Below, one piece after another: positions 10,799 to 21,831 of a stretch of 64,000 nucleotides of DNA; position 1 is the stretch's first letter, and every line of letters starts with the position of its first letter. Location: assembly GCA_030686995.1 (NCBI GenBank), contig CM060695.1, positions 101,336,871 through 101,400,870 of the forward strand. Direction: 5' to 3'. The DNA comes from Artemisia argyi (taxonomy: Eukaryota > Streptophyta > Magnoliopsida > Asterales > Asteraceae). The notes under the pieces were generated by a model, which made no database searches, had not been told where the DNA came from, and saw only the letters and a program-made list of their open reading frames with translations. Position numbers and translations under genes: made by a program.

Positions 10799-11327
10799 CC
10801 GAATTCACTTAGTTTCACATAATCACACGAGATATAAAAAATGATCAAATAAATAAAAGAAGTTATGAGATAGTGTAAAAGTGTCAGATTGAGTTTTCAT
10901 TCATCATATTGGTTTTATCATTATCTAGAACTAGTTGCACAGGTTTTTTAAAATTTTTTTAATCATATATTTTTATTTAATAAAAAATAAATAATTTAAT
11001 CTTTGTTTTGTTTGATTTATGATGTTTAATTATAGTTTTTTATTATTAAAAATAATTATTTAAAAATTTTAATCCTATTATTAATTGTATCTTATCTATA
11101 TTTTTTGTATTTATCTTCTACTTGTGTTAATTGTATCTTATCTATATTTTTGTATTTATTTTCTACTTGTGTTATGGATAAATATAAAATGTTACCTAAT
11201 AAGAAAATGATATTTTTTTTAAATACAATTATTACTAAATAAGGTATGAATTGATTTTTTTGAAATGAAAAATTCCCAACAGGGTTTTGTTTTAGAGTCG
11301 AGTTATTCTACAAACAAAACATTCCTC
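10797..11327. other. AT-rich spacer, nothing recognised
   Basis: Very AT-rich, with a partial local duplication around TTGTATCTTATCTATATTTTT (two copies near 11085 and 11130). No coding or RNA gene signal is visible. Confidence 0.4.
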
Positions 11328-12118
11328 ACATACCAAGGGACTAATCTCCACCATCTATCTAAAAAGGAAGTCAATGGTTGAGATTAAAATTATTTTAATA
11401 TTTCACCCATTTTTTATAATTTAAATATCTCTTAAACCGTTAATCGTTAAGCGAAAATATTTACACCATCGCGACGGGCATTTAATTATCTTTCTATAGA
11501 CGTGCACTTTGATATACTTTCGAAAAATTAAAAAAAAAATATTTTTTTCACGTTTTTTTTCGTGGCCGAAAAAAATATCATATATAATATTACATATCAT
11601 ATCATATATGATATTACATATCATATATATAATATTACATATCATATCATATATGATATTACATATCATATATATGATATGTAATATCATATATGATATG
11701 ATATGTAATATTATATATGATATTTTTTTGGCCACGAAAAAAACGTGAAAAAAATATATTTTTTTTTTAATTTTATATGATATGATATTACATATCATAT
11801 ATGATATGATATGTAATATCATATATGATATGATATGTAATATCATATATGATATTTTTTCGGCCACGAAAAAAAGTGAAAAAAACGAAAAAAAATTTTT
11901 TGCCGAAAATATGTCAAAGTGCCTATCTATAGAAAGATAATTAAATGCCCGACGTAACGGTATATTTTTTTTCGCTTAACGATTAACGGTTTGAAAGATA
12001 TTAATATTTGAAAAAAAGGATGAAAGTGGGTTTTTTAAATTGTTGGGATTAATCTCATCTATTAGATTAAATAAAGATAGAGGGAAGATGGATGGTAAAG
12101 ATTAGTCCCTTGGTATGT
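11328..12118. mobile_element. Fold-back element with a palindromic satellite core
   Basis: The ends are inverted copies: ACATACCAAGGGACTAATCT at 11328 and its reverse complement finishing at 12118. Arms of about 240 bp pair with mismatches (for example the zone around TTAATCGTTAAGCG at 11440 with 11978, and AATTATCTTTCTATAGA at 11485 with 11929). Between them, 11570-11860 is built of short palindromic units (CATATATGATAT, ATTACATATCAT) reading the same on both strands, in two sub-blocks bounded by CGTGGCC/GGCCACG motifs. Frames seen on both strands here are mirror-image artefacts of the palindrome. There is no transposase. Confidence 0.8.
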
Positions 12119-12289
12119 AAAAAAAGTTTGGTCCTCAAATGATCTTATATCTTTGTTTTATTATATAAAAGATTTTCTTTGATAGTTTTATGAAATAAAG
12201 GTTCTGTCGTATGATTATGACCTAATATTATTTGAGTGTTTGAGTTTAAACGCTTTTCACCGAATGTCTAATCTAACAATAGAATCCTA

Positions 12290-12473
12290 GGTTGTGTTTG
12301 TTTTTCAAAAAGAGGCTCTTAACAACCCTGAATCTAAATCGTTCAGACGCGGTTAGACATTTTGGCCGTTCAGACCATTTTTTTTTTCTCGTTCAGACAC
12401 GGTCAGAGGCATTATTAATCGTCTATACTTGAGAGGGGTGTCTTAATGCCTCTTGTTGACACAAAAATAACAA

Positions 12474-12562
<89 letters not shown>

Positions 12563-12780
12563 GGGGGTTTCTAATTTGTGCCATGGGAGCATGGTTTTAG
12601 AAGTATTTATTGAACATAATTCTTTCTTAAATTAAATTCATTTCCATGTAAAACATTGTTAAACTTGGTAAATAAAAGAAATTTTGGAAAATAATAATAT
12701 CAACATACATTTAAATATGGTAATTTTAAGTAATTAAATGTTTTAAACATGTGCCACCATGACACATCGTAGAAAATCCC

Positions 12781-12831
<51 letters not shown>

Positions 12832-12988
12832 TAGTACGAGCAAGCAAATGTGCGGTTCAACATGAGTTTTTTTTTCTTCGTTCAAAAGCGGGCAGATTCA
12901 GATTCAGATTCAGATGTACGGTTCAAATTAAGATTCAGATGTGCGGTTCAGATTAAGATTCAAAGCCTCTTAAAAAACAAACACCACC
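12290..12988. mobile_element. MITE (PIF/Harbinger-like) with TAA microsatellites
   Basis: The ends are inverted (left GGTTGTGTTTGTTTTT; right AAAAAACAAACACCACC). They are flanked by a 3-bp direct repeat CTA (12287-12289 and 12989-12991). Ends of the GG-TGTTTG type with a 3-bp duplication fit Tourist/PIF-Harbinger MITEs, though the usual duplication is TTA/TAA, so the family call is tentative. Inside are two (TAA)n arrays (about 12470-12560 and 12781-12827) and a GATTCA-rich tandem (12893-12962). No transposase is present. Confidence 0.6.
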
Positions 12989-13875
12989 CTACTATATATA
13001 ATTTGGATATATGTCATTTTTCAAAAAATACGCATCTATCTACCCTCTAAGACGGCACTGTTTAAAGAAGAAAATGAGGTGGAACAAGGATGGTGAGTAC
13101 TGTAGGAGTTAGTTGTATAAAGACAACACCAACTATAAAAAGTTTTGGTTAGATATGCCGACCTTCAAAAGTAATAACGAACAACTGTAGGGATAAGGGC
13201 TTTCATGTCACTTATTCATACTTTTGGTCTCAAACAAGTAGCAAATTTGCAACTGATAACAAACAATAAAATAGTTTTATATTGATAATAAAGTTAAATC
13301 AGCCGTCTAAAGTTAGTTAGCAGTGTGATATGATATTATGATGTTTATTTGATTTGACACATCTGGTTAAACGTTCATTTCATAAGAAAATCTAACTAGG
13401 TCGGTATTTGGGATGGTTTATAAAAAAATTTAACCTTGTTAAGCACATGACACGATCAACTAATGACAAAAAAAGCTATGAGAATTTGTTTGTTTCCGTT
13501 GGCATTCAGTTATGGTACGTGTCAAAGTTCCCGATATAGGTATTAAAGAAAAGCTTTTGCAATAAGGATTGGATGTGACGCGAGATAATTTTTTTTAATA
13601 TTTCAGACAATGAAATTCCATTTGAGCTTCGTGTGACTGATTATGACTTTGCTACGACAATAAACGAAAACGTTTGAACATATATTTTCTACGTTGTTTT
13701 AGAGAATATGTAAAACTCTATGAATTTGCTCGTAATCATAATAATGTATATATAAAGTGGTAACATTTATAATCGCAAAAAATTTAAATAATCATCCGGA
13801 TAAAACAATATTTTGTATTCATAAGCGAGCAAAAACATGAATATTGTTAGTGTTCAAAAGCTTAGTGACCGGTTT
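12989..13875. other. Spacer, nothing recognised
   Basis: AT-rich sequence with no supportable coding frame, RNA gene or clear repeat end. Confidence 0.4.
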
Positions 13876-14392
13876 GGTATATCATTTTCTCAAGCGAGAG
13901 GATTTCTGAGAAAATTGAGTATTACATTGTCTAAACCAAGGTTTTTAAGATCGGAATTTTATCTAGGATCGCTTTCGTCTTTGCAAGATTGTGATCGTAA
14001 GATCAGGATCTTAAGATCCTACTATAATGCTATTATTTGATGATCTTTGTAATATTATTCAAATCTGCAAATTATTATATATTATAAACATGAAATTATA
14101 AGTTGTCCTAACTTATAAATATGAAAATGTTTAAGAAGAATGACATGTTTTTTAAATTTTATAAAAACATAACCATAAATTTGTAGTTTTTTAGTTTCCG
14201 GTTTGAAAAAAGTAATATCGGATTGGAGTAGATCTTAAGATCCTATAGTTAAGATCGAGATCTTATAAGATCTTAAGCTTGTTAAGATCCTACATAAGAT
14301 CCAGATCGTTTTTGCTTCGTAGAATCGTAAAATCGTAAGTTTCTAAAATCAGGATCAGGATCGAGATCTTAACAACTATGGTCTAAACTATA
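13876..14392. repeat. GATC/TTAAGATC-rich inverted-repeat element (MITE-like)
   Basis: The motif TTAAGATC and its palindromic form GATCTTAAGATC recur many times at both sides (13890-14027 and 14225-14370). The outer parts are imperfect inverted copies: CTAAACC-AAGGTTTTTAAGATC on the left and GATCTTAACAACTATGGTCTAAAC on the right. The centre (14030-14220) is ordinary AT-rich sequence. This resembles a small fold-back MITE. The 67-residue frame over the left arm is not convincing. Confidence 0.5.
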
Positions 14393-16235
14393 TACATTAA
14401 AATCATTTTTTTCCGCAAATTTCATATTTATATACTGTTTAATCTACGCAAAAGATCTGAACTTTAATTATAACCATCGTGCATTACTGAGATCTGTTAA
14501 ATTATGTATCACATTAAAGTGATTTTAGAAGTCCTTTTGTTCGTATTAAATATGTTGTGGGAGTAATTAAACTGGATAACGTATAAGTAAATATTGTTCG
14601 AGCTGTATGTCCTCTATTCATTAAAGGGATTACTTTAATCAAATCGAATAGTGGAACAAATTATAGGTAGGATAAATTATTTACAAACGTTCATGGTGAG
14701 ACTAAAAAGAATAAGAGGGATCTTTAAACACATGGTTAAATTTTTCAAAAGGATATTAAATATTATACCATCACACAACATATTCAAATAACAAGGATTT
14801 TTTTTACCCGCACTCTGTTGCGAGGGCACGGGCAAAGATCGTTTATAGAATCGATGATAACTACATAGACTATATTTATTTATTTTTGTTACACAAAAGT
14901 TTCTAGATTTAACTTTAAGACTATTTTTATAATTGCAAGGACAACTTTTGCAACTTTTTAAGGGCTACTTTTGCAATGTGAGTAAATTAGAGAGACATTT
15001 ATGTAATTATTGTTACACAAATAGTCCATAGATTTTAACTTAGAGTTTGTTTCTGTAATTGCAAGTAAAATGCAAGGATTGTTTACAGAACATTCCAAGG
15101 ACTCTTTTTACAATGTAGTTAAACTAGAGGGACCATTTTTTTCCTTTTCACCCACAGTTTACTATTCATTGAACAGTAATTTACTCTTGTAAATGTTTTA
15201 TACAAGGATTTTAACCCACGCTCTGCTGTGCGAGGAGTTTTATGCCAAAACTTTTTTTTTTTTATAAAATCTCTTTTAAATCAGTTTTTAGTTTTTACTC
15301 ATAACATGTTTTAAACATAGACAAATAATTTCTAAAGTTTAAGATCACAAAATGATTTTTCGAGATATCAGGTACGATTTCTGTTACTGATATAGTTTTT
15401 AAGGATGAAATATGAAATTCGAGTTGAAACATAGGTAGTATTATAGGTTAATTACTTTTCACAAATATAAAAGTTTAGGGTGGGTTTTGCAAGATCAAAT
15501 AAACTACGGGGACCAATTATGTAAACTTTTTTTTGCATGGCTGGTCTTTAGGAATGGATTTCGTAACGGCTGTTAAAAGACAGGGAGTATATATGCAATT
15601 CATCAGGGATGATTTTTACTAAGAAGGGTAGACTAAAGGTACAGTTTATGTAAATTTATATTGCATGTTTTGTCCCTAAGAACGGATTTTTGTTACAATG
15701 TTAGTCCTCAGAGACCTAAGTTGCATAAAAAATTGAACTTCAGGTACTGTTTTTGTAAGTTTTTCTTAAAACATGAAAAATTATTGTTACACGTTTGGTC
15801 CTTGAGGACTGACTTCTATTATATAGTTAGTCCTCAGGGACTTGTTTTGCATCAACAGTTTAACCAAAGAGATTGTTTGTATATATTTTTAGAAAAGACA
15901 AAAGAGCACAATTTCCTGGAAATTGTTTATATTTAAAGGATTTTGCTAATAACAAGTGACCACTGTACAGAGGTTAATTCGTAGTTAATGAACTAAAATT
16001 TTCTTAATTAACCAAAAATGCATTAAATACACATTAAATAAACTTGTAAATTACTATATTTGAACACGAATTTCACTTAAATAAATATTTTTTTATAAGC
16101 ATATTAATTCATGTACACTGTGCAAAGTTTAGCATAACCCATATTTAAAATTGACAAAAATACACCGTTGGTCCCTGAACTTCCCCAAAAACATCGCCTG
16201 GGACCCTAAGTTTCTGAAATCGTCGCCATGCATCC
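14393..16235. repeat. Degenerate tandem repeats in spacer
   Basis: No gene is recognised. About 14888-15140 contains two diverged copies of a roughly 130-bp unit (TGTTACACAAA, a TTTTAACTT zone, TAATTGCAAG). About 15530-15900 contains roughly three diverged copies of a 120-130-bp unit marked by TTGCAT, GGTC/GTCC and GAGGAC/CAGGGAC words. Two short GC-richer words, ACCCGCACTCTGTTGCGAG (14807) and ACCCACGCTCTGCTGTGCGAG (15213), resemble each other. The last 90 bp is the target region of the copia insertion, with the 5-bp CATCC (16231-16235) next to the LTR. Confidence 0.45.
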
Positions 16236-16675
16236 TGTAGGATCTACCCTTGATAGATCTTGAGCCAATGGATCGATAGCTTACTAATGTAATCACTAGC
16301 AAAACTATATGGACAATCTCTGTGAGCTTGTATCTATTCGGAATATAAATACAAACAGTATACTTAATACTTTGATCCTCTATGGATCGTTTTATTATTC
16401 ACTAAGAATATTTTTGACACGTACAGGATACAATGACCTTGGGTTCCTTTTATACTATAAGAAACCCTAACCTCTTTTACAAGAAACGTATATTCATAAA
16501 ACTCTAGAAGATATTCTACATATCTTATCCTAAAATAACTAACTCTTATCTACGGATTAACTATATCCGCAGAAGCTAATGCATCAGCAGAATCCAGATC
16601 ATCAGCAGAATCCATATAAGCTTCAGCAGAATCCTGTCAGAAGTATCTATATGCTGACTTCAATAATTCCTTACA
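16236..16675 (-). repeat. Copia 3' LTR
   Basis: Nearly identical to 24652-25105. It starts TGTAGGATCTACCC and ends TTCCTTACA in plus orientation. A TATA-box-like TATAAAAGG lies on the minus strand (complement of 16446-16454). A CAGCAGAATCC word recurs three times near the end. The other LTR carries about 15 extra bases (a CAGCAGTATCC word) here. Confidence 0.93.
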
Positions 16676-16685
16676 ATCCTCCCCT
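16676..16685 (-). other. Polypurine tract of the copia element
   Basis: On the minus strand AGGGGAGGAT directly precedes the 3' LTR, the position and composition expected for the plus-strand primer. Confidence 0.75.
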
Positions 16686-16931
16686 AATCTTGCAGTTGAC
16701 ATGGTTAACTCCAGGATTCTTGATAGATCTTTAATTCCCAGAAGAAGAGGATTGAGTATGAACTTCAGCAAAGAATTTATAGCAGCAGTATCTCTATGAT
16801 CAACAAAAACTTGAAATCTCCATTCTTTGCAGCAACAAATGACAAAAGGTACATCAAAACATAAGTTTCATACTATTCTCATCACTTCCAGGTGTGTGAA
16901 CTCTTGTGAGAGGTGAATCATTGAAAATAAT
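16686..16931 (-). other. Copia 3' untranslated segment next to the PPT
   Basis: Non-coding stretch between the PPT and the tandem-repeat zone. No frame or motif is recognised. Confidence 0.4.
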
Positions 16932-17400
16932 GGATTTGATGTCTCTTTACCAATAGCCATTACTACTGGAGTAGCCAAATGTTTTAGTTCACAAACTATG
17001 GTACACTGATGACCATATGATTTTTAGCAAATCATCAGCTATAAATAGATTTGAGATGTCTTTACCTGTAGCCGTTTGCTCAGGACTAGTCAATTATTTG
17101 GTTGATTAAATCACCTTGGTGAATTGAATACTAAATATGGTTTTCCACTGCCTTTACCACGAGCCATACACTTGTGGGCTAGCCAATTATTTGGAATCCA
17201 TAAGGAAAAATCCATGGTCAATTGACAACCATCCAACTCTCAGTTTTGAAGCATGGGTGAGTTGAGAACCAAATAGTTTTTAGCAAACTATTACCGCTAT
17301 CAATAGATTTGACTTGTCTTTACCAAAGTTGTACCCTTTGGACTAACCAACTTTTTGATGGAATAGTCAACATCTTGGTAAGTTGATAACCAGATAAGGT
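16932..17400 (-). repeat. 3'-UTR tandem repeats (about 100-150-bp units) shared with Athila
   Basis: Four diverged units follow one another, each holding a CTTTACC..AGCC core, then a CTAGCCAA-type word, then GTTGAT.ACCA. They start near 16932, 17046, 17146 and 17307. The same four units in the same order occur at 34763-35190 in the Athila element, in the same position relative to pol and PPT and on the same strand. Unit one is the clearest match: GATTTGA..TCTCTTTACCA, then GTAGCCAAATGTTT, then GATTTTTAGCAAA. No coding frame runs through it. Confidence 0.85.
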
Positions 17401-17471
17401 GTAGTGAATAACCAACACCAAAACCTGCATACAACACTCAAAATACTATACAAATCTGTTAGTGTTTTTTT

Positions 17472-17476
<5 letters not shown>

Positions 17477-17551
<75 letters not shown>
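17477..17551. repeat. TA dinucleotide array
   Basis: About 75 bases of perfect TA repeat inside the copia 3' untranslated region. Frames of Tyr/Ile over it are artefacts. Confidence 0.95.
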
Positions 17552-17553
<2 letters not shown>

Positions 17554-17591
17554 AAAATAAACATACAAAAATATACAATACCAGTATCCAA

Positions 17592-17780
17592 TCATGTCAA
17601 AGAAGTCTCAAGATGAATACCATGCTGAGCCTCCAATTCCATTTTAACTAGAAGACTTCTTCTGATTGCTTTAACAAGTTGTTCAGCGTGATGCATATCA
17701 TTTCCAATCATATCGGGAGGAACAATTAATTTCACCTCCAACATTTGCTTCATAACATCTATAGTGATTGGATGTATCAC
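17592..17780 (-). CDS. Small ORF downstream of copia RNase H, unknown
   Basis: A 62-codon frame on the element's sense strand, starting MIHPITIDVMKQ and containing VKAIRRSLLVKMELEAQHG. It lies about 230 bp after the RNase H stop. Composition is protein-like (charged, amphipathic) but I recognise no domain. It could be the relic of an extra 3' ORF or a chance frame. Confidence 0.25.
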   Translation of the reverse strand: MIHPITIDVMKQMLEVKLIVPPDMIGNDMHHAEQLVKAIRRSLLVKMELEAQHGIHLETSLT

Positions 17781-18014
17781 ATCTCCCCAACAGTATAATG
17801 TTTTATCCGTCAGCAGAAACAGAAACCTACAAACTAAACACTAAAAACAGAACACAGAAGACAAACTTATACAAAATTGTTAGTCTTATTAAAAATAAAC
17901 CTGCAAAACAAAGTTAGCAAACATAATAATATACAAACTTTACAACATCAATATCAATCCTCCCCATAGGCATATGCCTCCCCTCAGGCTTATGCCTCCC
18001 CTCAAACATAGCAT
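17781..18014 (-). other. Spacer between RNase H and the small 3' ORF
   Basis: Non-coding A-rich sequence immediately after the pol stop; nothing else is recognised. Confidence 0.4.
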
Positions 18015-18776
18015 TCAAGGGTTAACCATCCCAATGTGGACAACTAAGTGGTTAAACCTAGGTCTATCAAAAGCCTTTGTTAATAAATCAGCCACATTAT
18101 CATCAGTATGAATTTTAAGCACATGAATTACATGTTTCTCATTTGCATCCCTTATAAAATGGTGCCTAATTTCAATATGTTTAGTTCTTTGATGAAAGAC
18201 TGGATTTTTAACAATTGAAATGGTACTTTGATTATCAATATAGATTTTAGTGTTCATGAAGTTGAACCCATAATCAAGCATTTGATTTTGAATCCAAAGT
18301 ACATGACCACAACAGTTAGCAGTAGCAACATATTCTGCTTCAGTAGATGAGGTAGCCACAATGGTTTGTTTCTTGCACTGCCAAGATATTAGCCTTCTGC
18401 CAAGAAATTGACAACCTCCTGTTGTGGATTTCCTGTCCAAATTAGCTCCAGCATAATCAGTGTCACTATATGCTTCCAACACAAATGGTGAGTCTCTTGG
18501 ATACCAAAGACCTAACTTAGGTTGGCCTTTTAGATACTTGAAAATCTTCTTCACTGCATTCGGGTGGGAAGTCAATGGAGTGACTTGGTTTCTTGAACAA
18601 GCACTGACAGCAAAAGTGATGTTAGGTCTTGAAGCTGTGAGGTACATGAGTGAGCCAATCATGGATCTGTATAGATGAACATTGACAGCTTCATCTGGTT
18701 CATTCTGATTCTTAGGCTTTGGAGGTTCATAGGGAGTAGTTGCAGTCCTCAATAGTTCAAAGTCAAACTTCTTCAA
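18015..18776 (-). pseudogene. Copia RNase H domain
   Basis: An open frame of 253 residues at the C-terminus of copia Pol, which degrades the RNA strand of the RNA:DNA hybrid. It opens with the RT/RNase H linker (MIGSLMYLTASRPNITFAV, then a CSRNQV.P..SH segment). It continues with EAYSDTDYAG, STTGGCQFLG, TSSTEAEYVA and, near the end, TKHIEIRHHFIRD and VADLLTKA, all copia hallmarks. The usual SD.DWAG motif reads SDTDYAG. It ends at a natural stop. It is separated from RT by a 1-bp frameshift near 18840, so it is not translated in the normal polyprotein. Confidence 0.9.
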
Positions 18777-19500
18777 GATGTCTCTGACATATTTCTCCTG
18801 ATGGATAAAGATCCCTTCAGGTTTTTGTTTGACTTGTAGCCCTAAAAAAATGTCAGTTCCCCCATTGCACTCATTTGAAATTCACTCTTCATTAAATCTT
18901 CAAATTCCCTGCACCAGGCTTCTTTAGTGGAACCAAAGATGATATCATCCACATAGACTTGGATAAGAATGATATCCCTGGAATTCTTCTTGATGAAGAG
19001 AGTCTTATCAATAGATCCTCTTCTATAGTCATGCTCCAAAAGAAATGTTGATAACCTTGCATACCAAGCTCTTGGTGCCTGATGAAGACCATAGAGTGCT
19101 TTGACAACCTTGTACACCTTCTTTGGATTCTGTGGGTCTTCAAAACCTTTTGGCTGAGTGACATAAACTTCCTCTTCAATCTTACAATAGAGAAATGCAC
19201 TCTTCACATCCATCTGATACACCACAAAACCCATGTATGAAGCAAAAGCCAGAAAAAGCCTAATGGCCTCAACTCTAGCTACAGGTGCAAAAACTTCATC
19301 ATAATCAATCCCTTCTTCTTGTCTAAAACCTTGAGCAACCAATCTTGCTTTGTTTCTGACCACAATTCCTCTTACATCCCTCTTGCATTATAAAATCCAC
19401 TTGGTCCCAATTGCAAATTTTCCTGCAGGCAGATCAACAAGTACCCATACATCTTGATTCTTGAACTGTTGCATCTCTTCCTGCATAGCCTCTACCTAAC
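18777..19500 (-). pseudogene. Copia reverse transcriptase domain
   Basis: The longest open part (18842-19363) encodes KARLVAQGFRQEEGIDYDEV, FAPVARVEAIRLFLAFA, MDVKSAFLYCKIEEEVYV and the active-site motif YVDDIIFGS. Upstream sense sequence VWVLVDLPAGKFAIGTKW belongs to the start of the domain and is followed by a stop codon in place of a residue after GTKWIL (near 19388). Downstream, LGLQVKQKPEGIFIHQEKYV is out of frame because of a base loss at about 18843-18850. RT would copy element RNA into cDNA in the virus-like particle. The catalytic YVDD is kept but the gene is broken. Confidence 0.92.
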
Positions 19501-20329
19501 TAGGATTATTCAAGGCTTGTGAAATACTGGTTGGTTCAACTTGAGATAGGAAACAAGCAAACAAACAGTGTTGTTGATCTATATGATTGTCTCTTTTCTG
19601 ATTAGTAACATAGGTGAGAAAAGCAGATTGTCTAAACTGTTTATTTTTCACTGCACTTCTGGTTAGAACCATAACATTGGGATCACCAAGGATATTGGTT
19701 TGAGGATGAATGGTATTTACCCTCTTAGTGGGATTAGGGTTAACCTCAATAGAAGTGTCAAGATTGGTCAAAGTTGGAGCAAAATCATCATCATAAGAAG
19801 CTAATTGGAAAATTCCAGCACTTTATCTATGATTGCCAAGGTCTGAGGGGCTGGGAAACCGTGTGAATGGTTCATCTAAGCTTGTGGATGTAGCAGTAGA
19901 AATAGGTACAACAGCAGAAATGCCATCAGAAGTATTGGCATCTGCAGCAACAGGGGGTCCATCAGTAGAAACTATGTTTCTACTGGCATCAAGAGCAGCT
20001 TGTCTCAAGAGTGCCTCAGTATCTTGAGCAAACTCAAGACCAAGTCTCTTAGCTTCTTCATTAGTTGCATGTTCTTGCTTTTGAAGTCTAGCAAGATCTT
20101 CTGCATATGTTGAGTTATCCACATCATCAACAACTTTGTCATCAGAGGCTACTTTGTTAGTAGGACCACGTTCATCACATTCTGAATCACTGTCCGAGTC
20201 ATCTTCCAGGGTACCTGCAATGTTAGTAGGTGACTCTTGTGTACCTGTAGATGGGTTAGTTTTAAATCTTGTATACCTCAAATGATCTGTCAAGTAGTCA
20301 AGGTCAAAGTACCATTCATGACCTTTTCC
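19501..20329 (-). pseudogene. Copia pol linker between integrase and RT
   Basis: Two open stretches (19823-20293 and 19496-19771 region) are rich in Asp, Ser, Thr and Ala (for example EDDSDSDSECDERG and TDGPPVAADAN). They match the low-complexity spacer that copia Pol carries between integrase and RT. Stops near 19,772 and 20,330 separate the pieces. No enzymatic domain is expected. Confidence 0.7.
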
Positions 20330-21205
20330 CTAAACAATTTCATTGTCTTCCAGGAATCTCAGGTTTAGAGTCTCCTCAATCTTCTTTGCAGCCAAGTTAT
20401 ATACCCTATAAGCCTTACTATGAGCTGAGTATCCAACTATGTACCCTTCAGCAGCTTTTTCTTCAAACTTTCCTAGGTGATCACTTGTATTCAGGATAGT
20501 CACTTGACATCCAAAAGGTTTAAAGTACTCAATGGTGGGTATCTTCCCAGTCAAAAGCTCATAGGGTGTTTTATTATGTGGTCTTGTAATCAGCACCCTA
20601 TTTAACACATAACAAGCAGTGCCTACTGCTTCAGTCCAAAACATAGTGGGAAGTTTAGAGTCTGCAAGCATGGATCTTGCAGCCTCTATCAGGGTTCTAT
20701 TCTTCCTCTCAGCAACTCCATTTTGTTGTGGAGTCCTGGCATTGCTATAATCCCTTTTTATACCCTTTGTCCCACAGAGTTCAATGAGATTGGCATTTTT
20801 GAACTCTGTCCCATTATCACACCTTATCCCTTTTATCTTCTTGTTAAGTTGGTTTTCAATGAGAGCCATATACTCTTTTAGAATCTGAAAAGTTTGGTCT
20901 TTAGTCCCAAAAAAGAATACCCAACTAAACCTACTATAAGCATCAGTGATCACCTGACAGAAGTACTTATGGTCAATACTTCTGATGGATGTTGGACCAA
21001 AAAGATCCATATGTAGCAGCTGCAAAGGTTCTGAAATGGTGCTCACAGCAGTAATGGCTTTGTAAGAAGCCTTGTGTTGCTTTCCTTTGTTGCATACAAC
21101 ATAGTTGTGTACATTAGTGAAGATCTTGGAGGGAAGTCCATGAACCAATCCATTCTTAGCAAGCTTGTTAATAACCTTGAAGTTTACATGTGCCATCCTT
21201 CTGTG
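20330..21205 (-). pseudogene. Copia integrase (GAG-pre-integrase plus catalytic core)
   Basis: An open frame of 288 residues. It starts in the zinc-binding pre-integrase region (MAHVNFKVINKLAKNGLVHG), with a following single-Cys VVCNKGKQHK zone. The DDE core follows: LHMDLFGPTSI (first D), IRCDNGTEFKN (second D) and QQNGVAERKNRTL (E). The C-terminal part has GCQVTILN and EGYIVGYS. Integrase inserts cDNA into the host chromosome. The three catalytic acids are all present. The upstream codon for the conserved Trp of WHRRMAH is a stop (21206-21208), so the domain is cut off from the protease. Confidence 0.93.
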
Positions 21206-21831
21206 CTATTTTGTAGATTCATCCAAGGATGCTTTGGCCACCAAGCATGCTAGATCACCTTCTGGCTGTACATCATTCAAGTTGAATGTGTAAAGATTAT
21301 GATTTCTTGGAACCCTCACCTATACAAGACTCTCATCAGGCATTTTGAAGTCTTGGGATAGAATAAGACAGTCCTCCTCAGTGAATAGCACATGAATCTT
21401 TTTGTCACAAATTTGTGAAACAGAGAACAAATTAAAATCTTATAGCTCCTTCACATAGTAGACATTCTCAAAATCCACCTTTGGAGTTCTGATGGTTCCT
21501 TTTCCAGTGATCATTCCTTCTCCACTTCCAAATGTTACTTTTTGCCTCCATTAAAAGGCACAAAATCATGTAGCTTCTCTTGATTCCCAGACATGCTTCT
21601 AGAGCAACCACTATCAACAATACCTAAGTCTTTATTTAAAAGAGGATGTTCCTACAACAACAAAATATACAACAACATGAGTACATAGAGAGACTCAAGT
21701 CATGAAAGACTTGAGCCTGCCTTGTGGATCATTAGAATGAAGCCATGTAGATGAGTTAGATCCACCATTGTTCCTGGAACCCCTGTGTATAAATGGTTTA
21801 TTAAATTTCCAAGAACAATTTGCTAAGGGCT
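21206..21831 (-). pseudogene. Copia aspartic protease region
   Basis: In broken frames the sense strand encodes LGIVDSGCSRSMSGN (catalytic D in the DSG form usual for copia), GKVTFGSGEG and then FNLFSVSQICDKK. Several nonsense codons (for example near 21,440 and 21,320) interrupt it. The protease would cut the Gag-Pol polyprotein during particle maturation. Confidence 0.85.

Noticed and set aside
11421..11867. 148-codon minus-strand and 79-codon plus-strand frames of similar sequence
   Set aside because: They come from the self-complementary core of the fold-back element, so the similarity between strands is structural, not evidence of genes.
14807..15235. GC-richer ACCC..GCACTCTG..GCGAG words as further Helitron termini
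   Set aside because: Stems are imperfect and no CTRR follows at the right distance on either strand.
17367..17616. Frames on both strands with Tyr-Ile runs
   Set aside because: They read through the TA array at 17477-17551 and have no other support. The same holds for 48873-49126 and 58887-59174.
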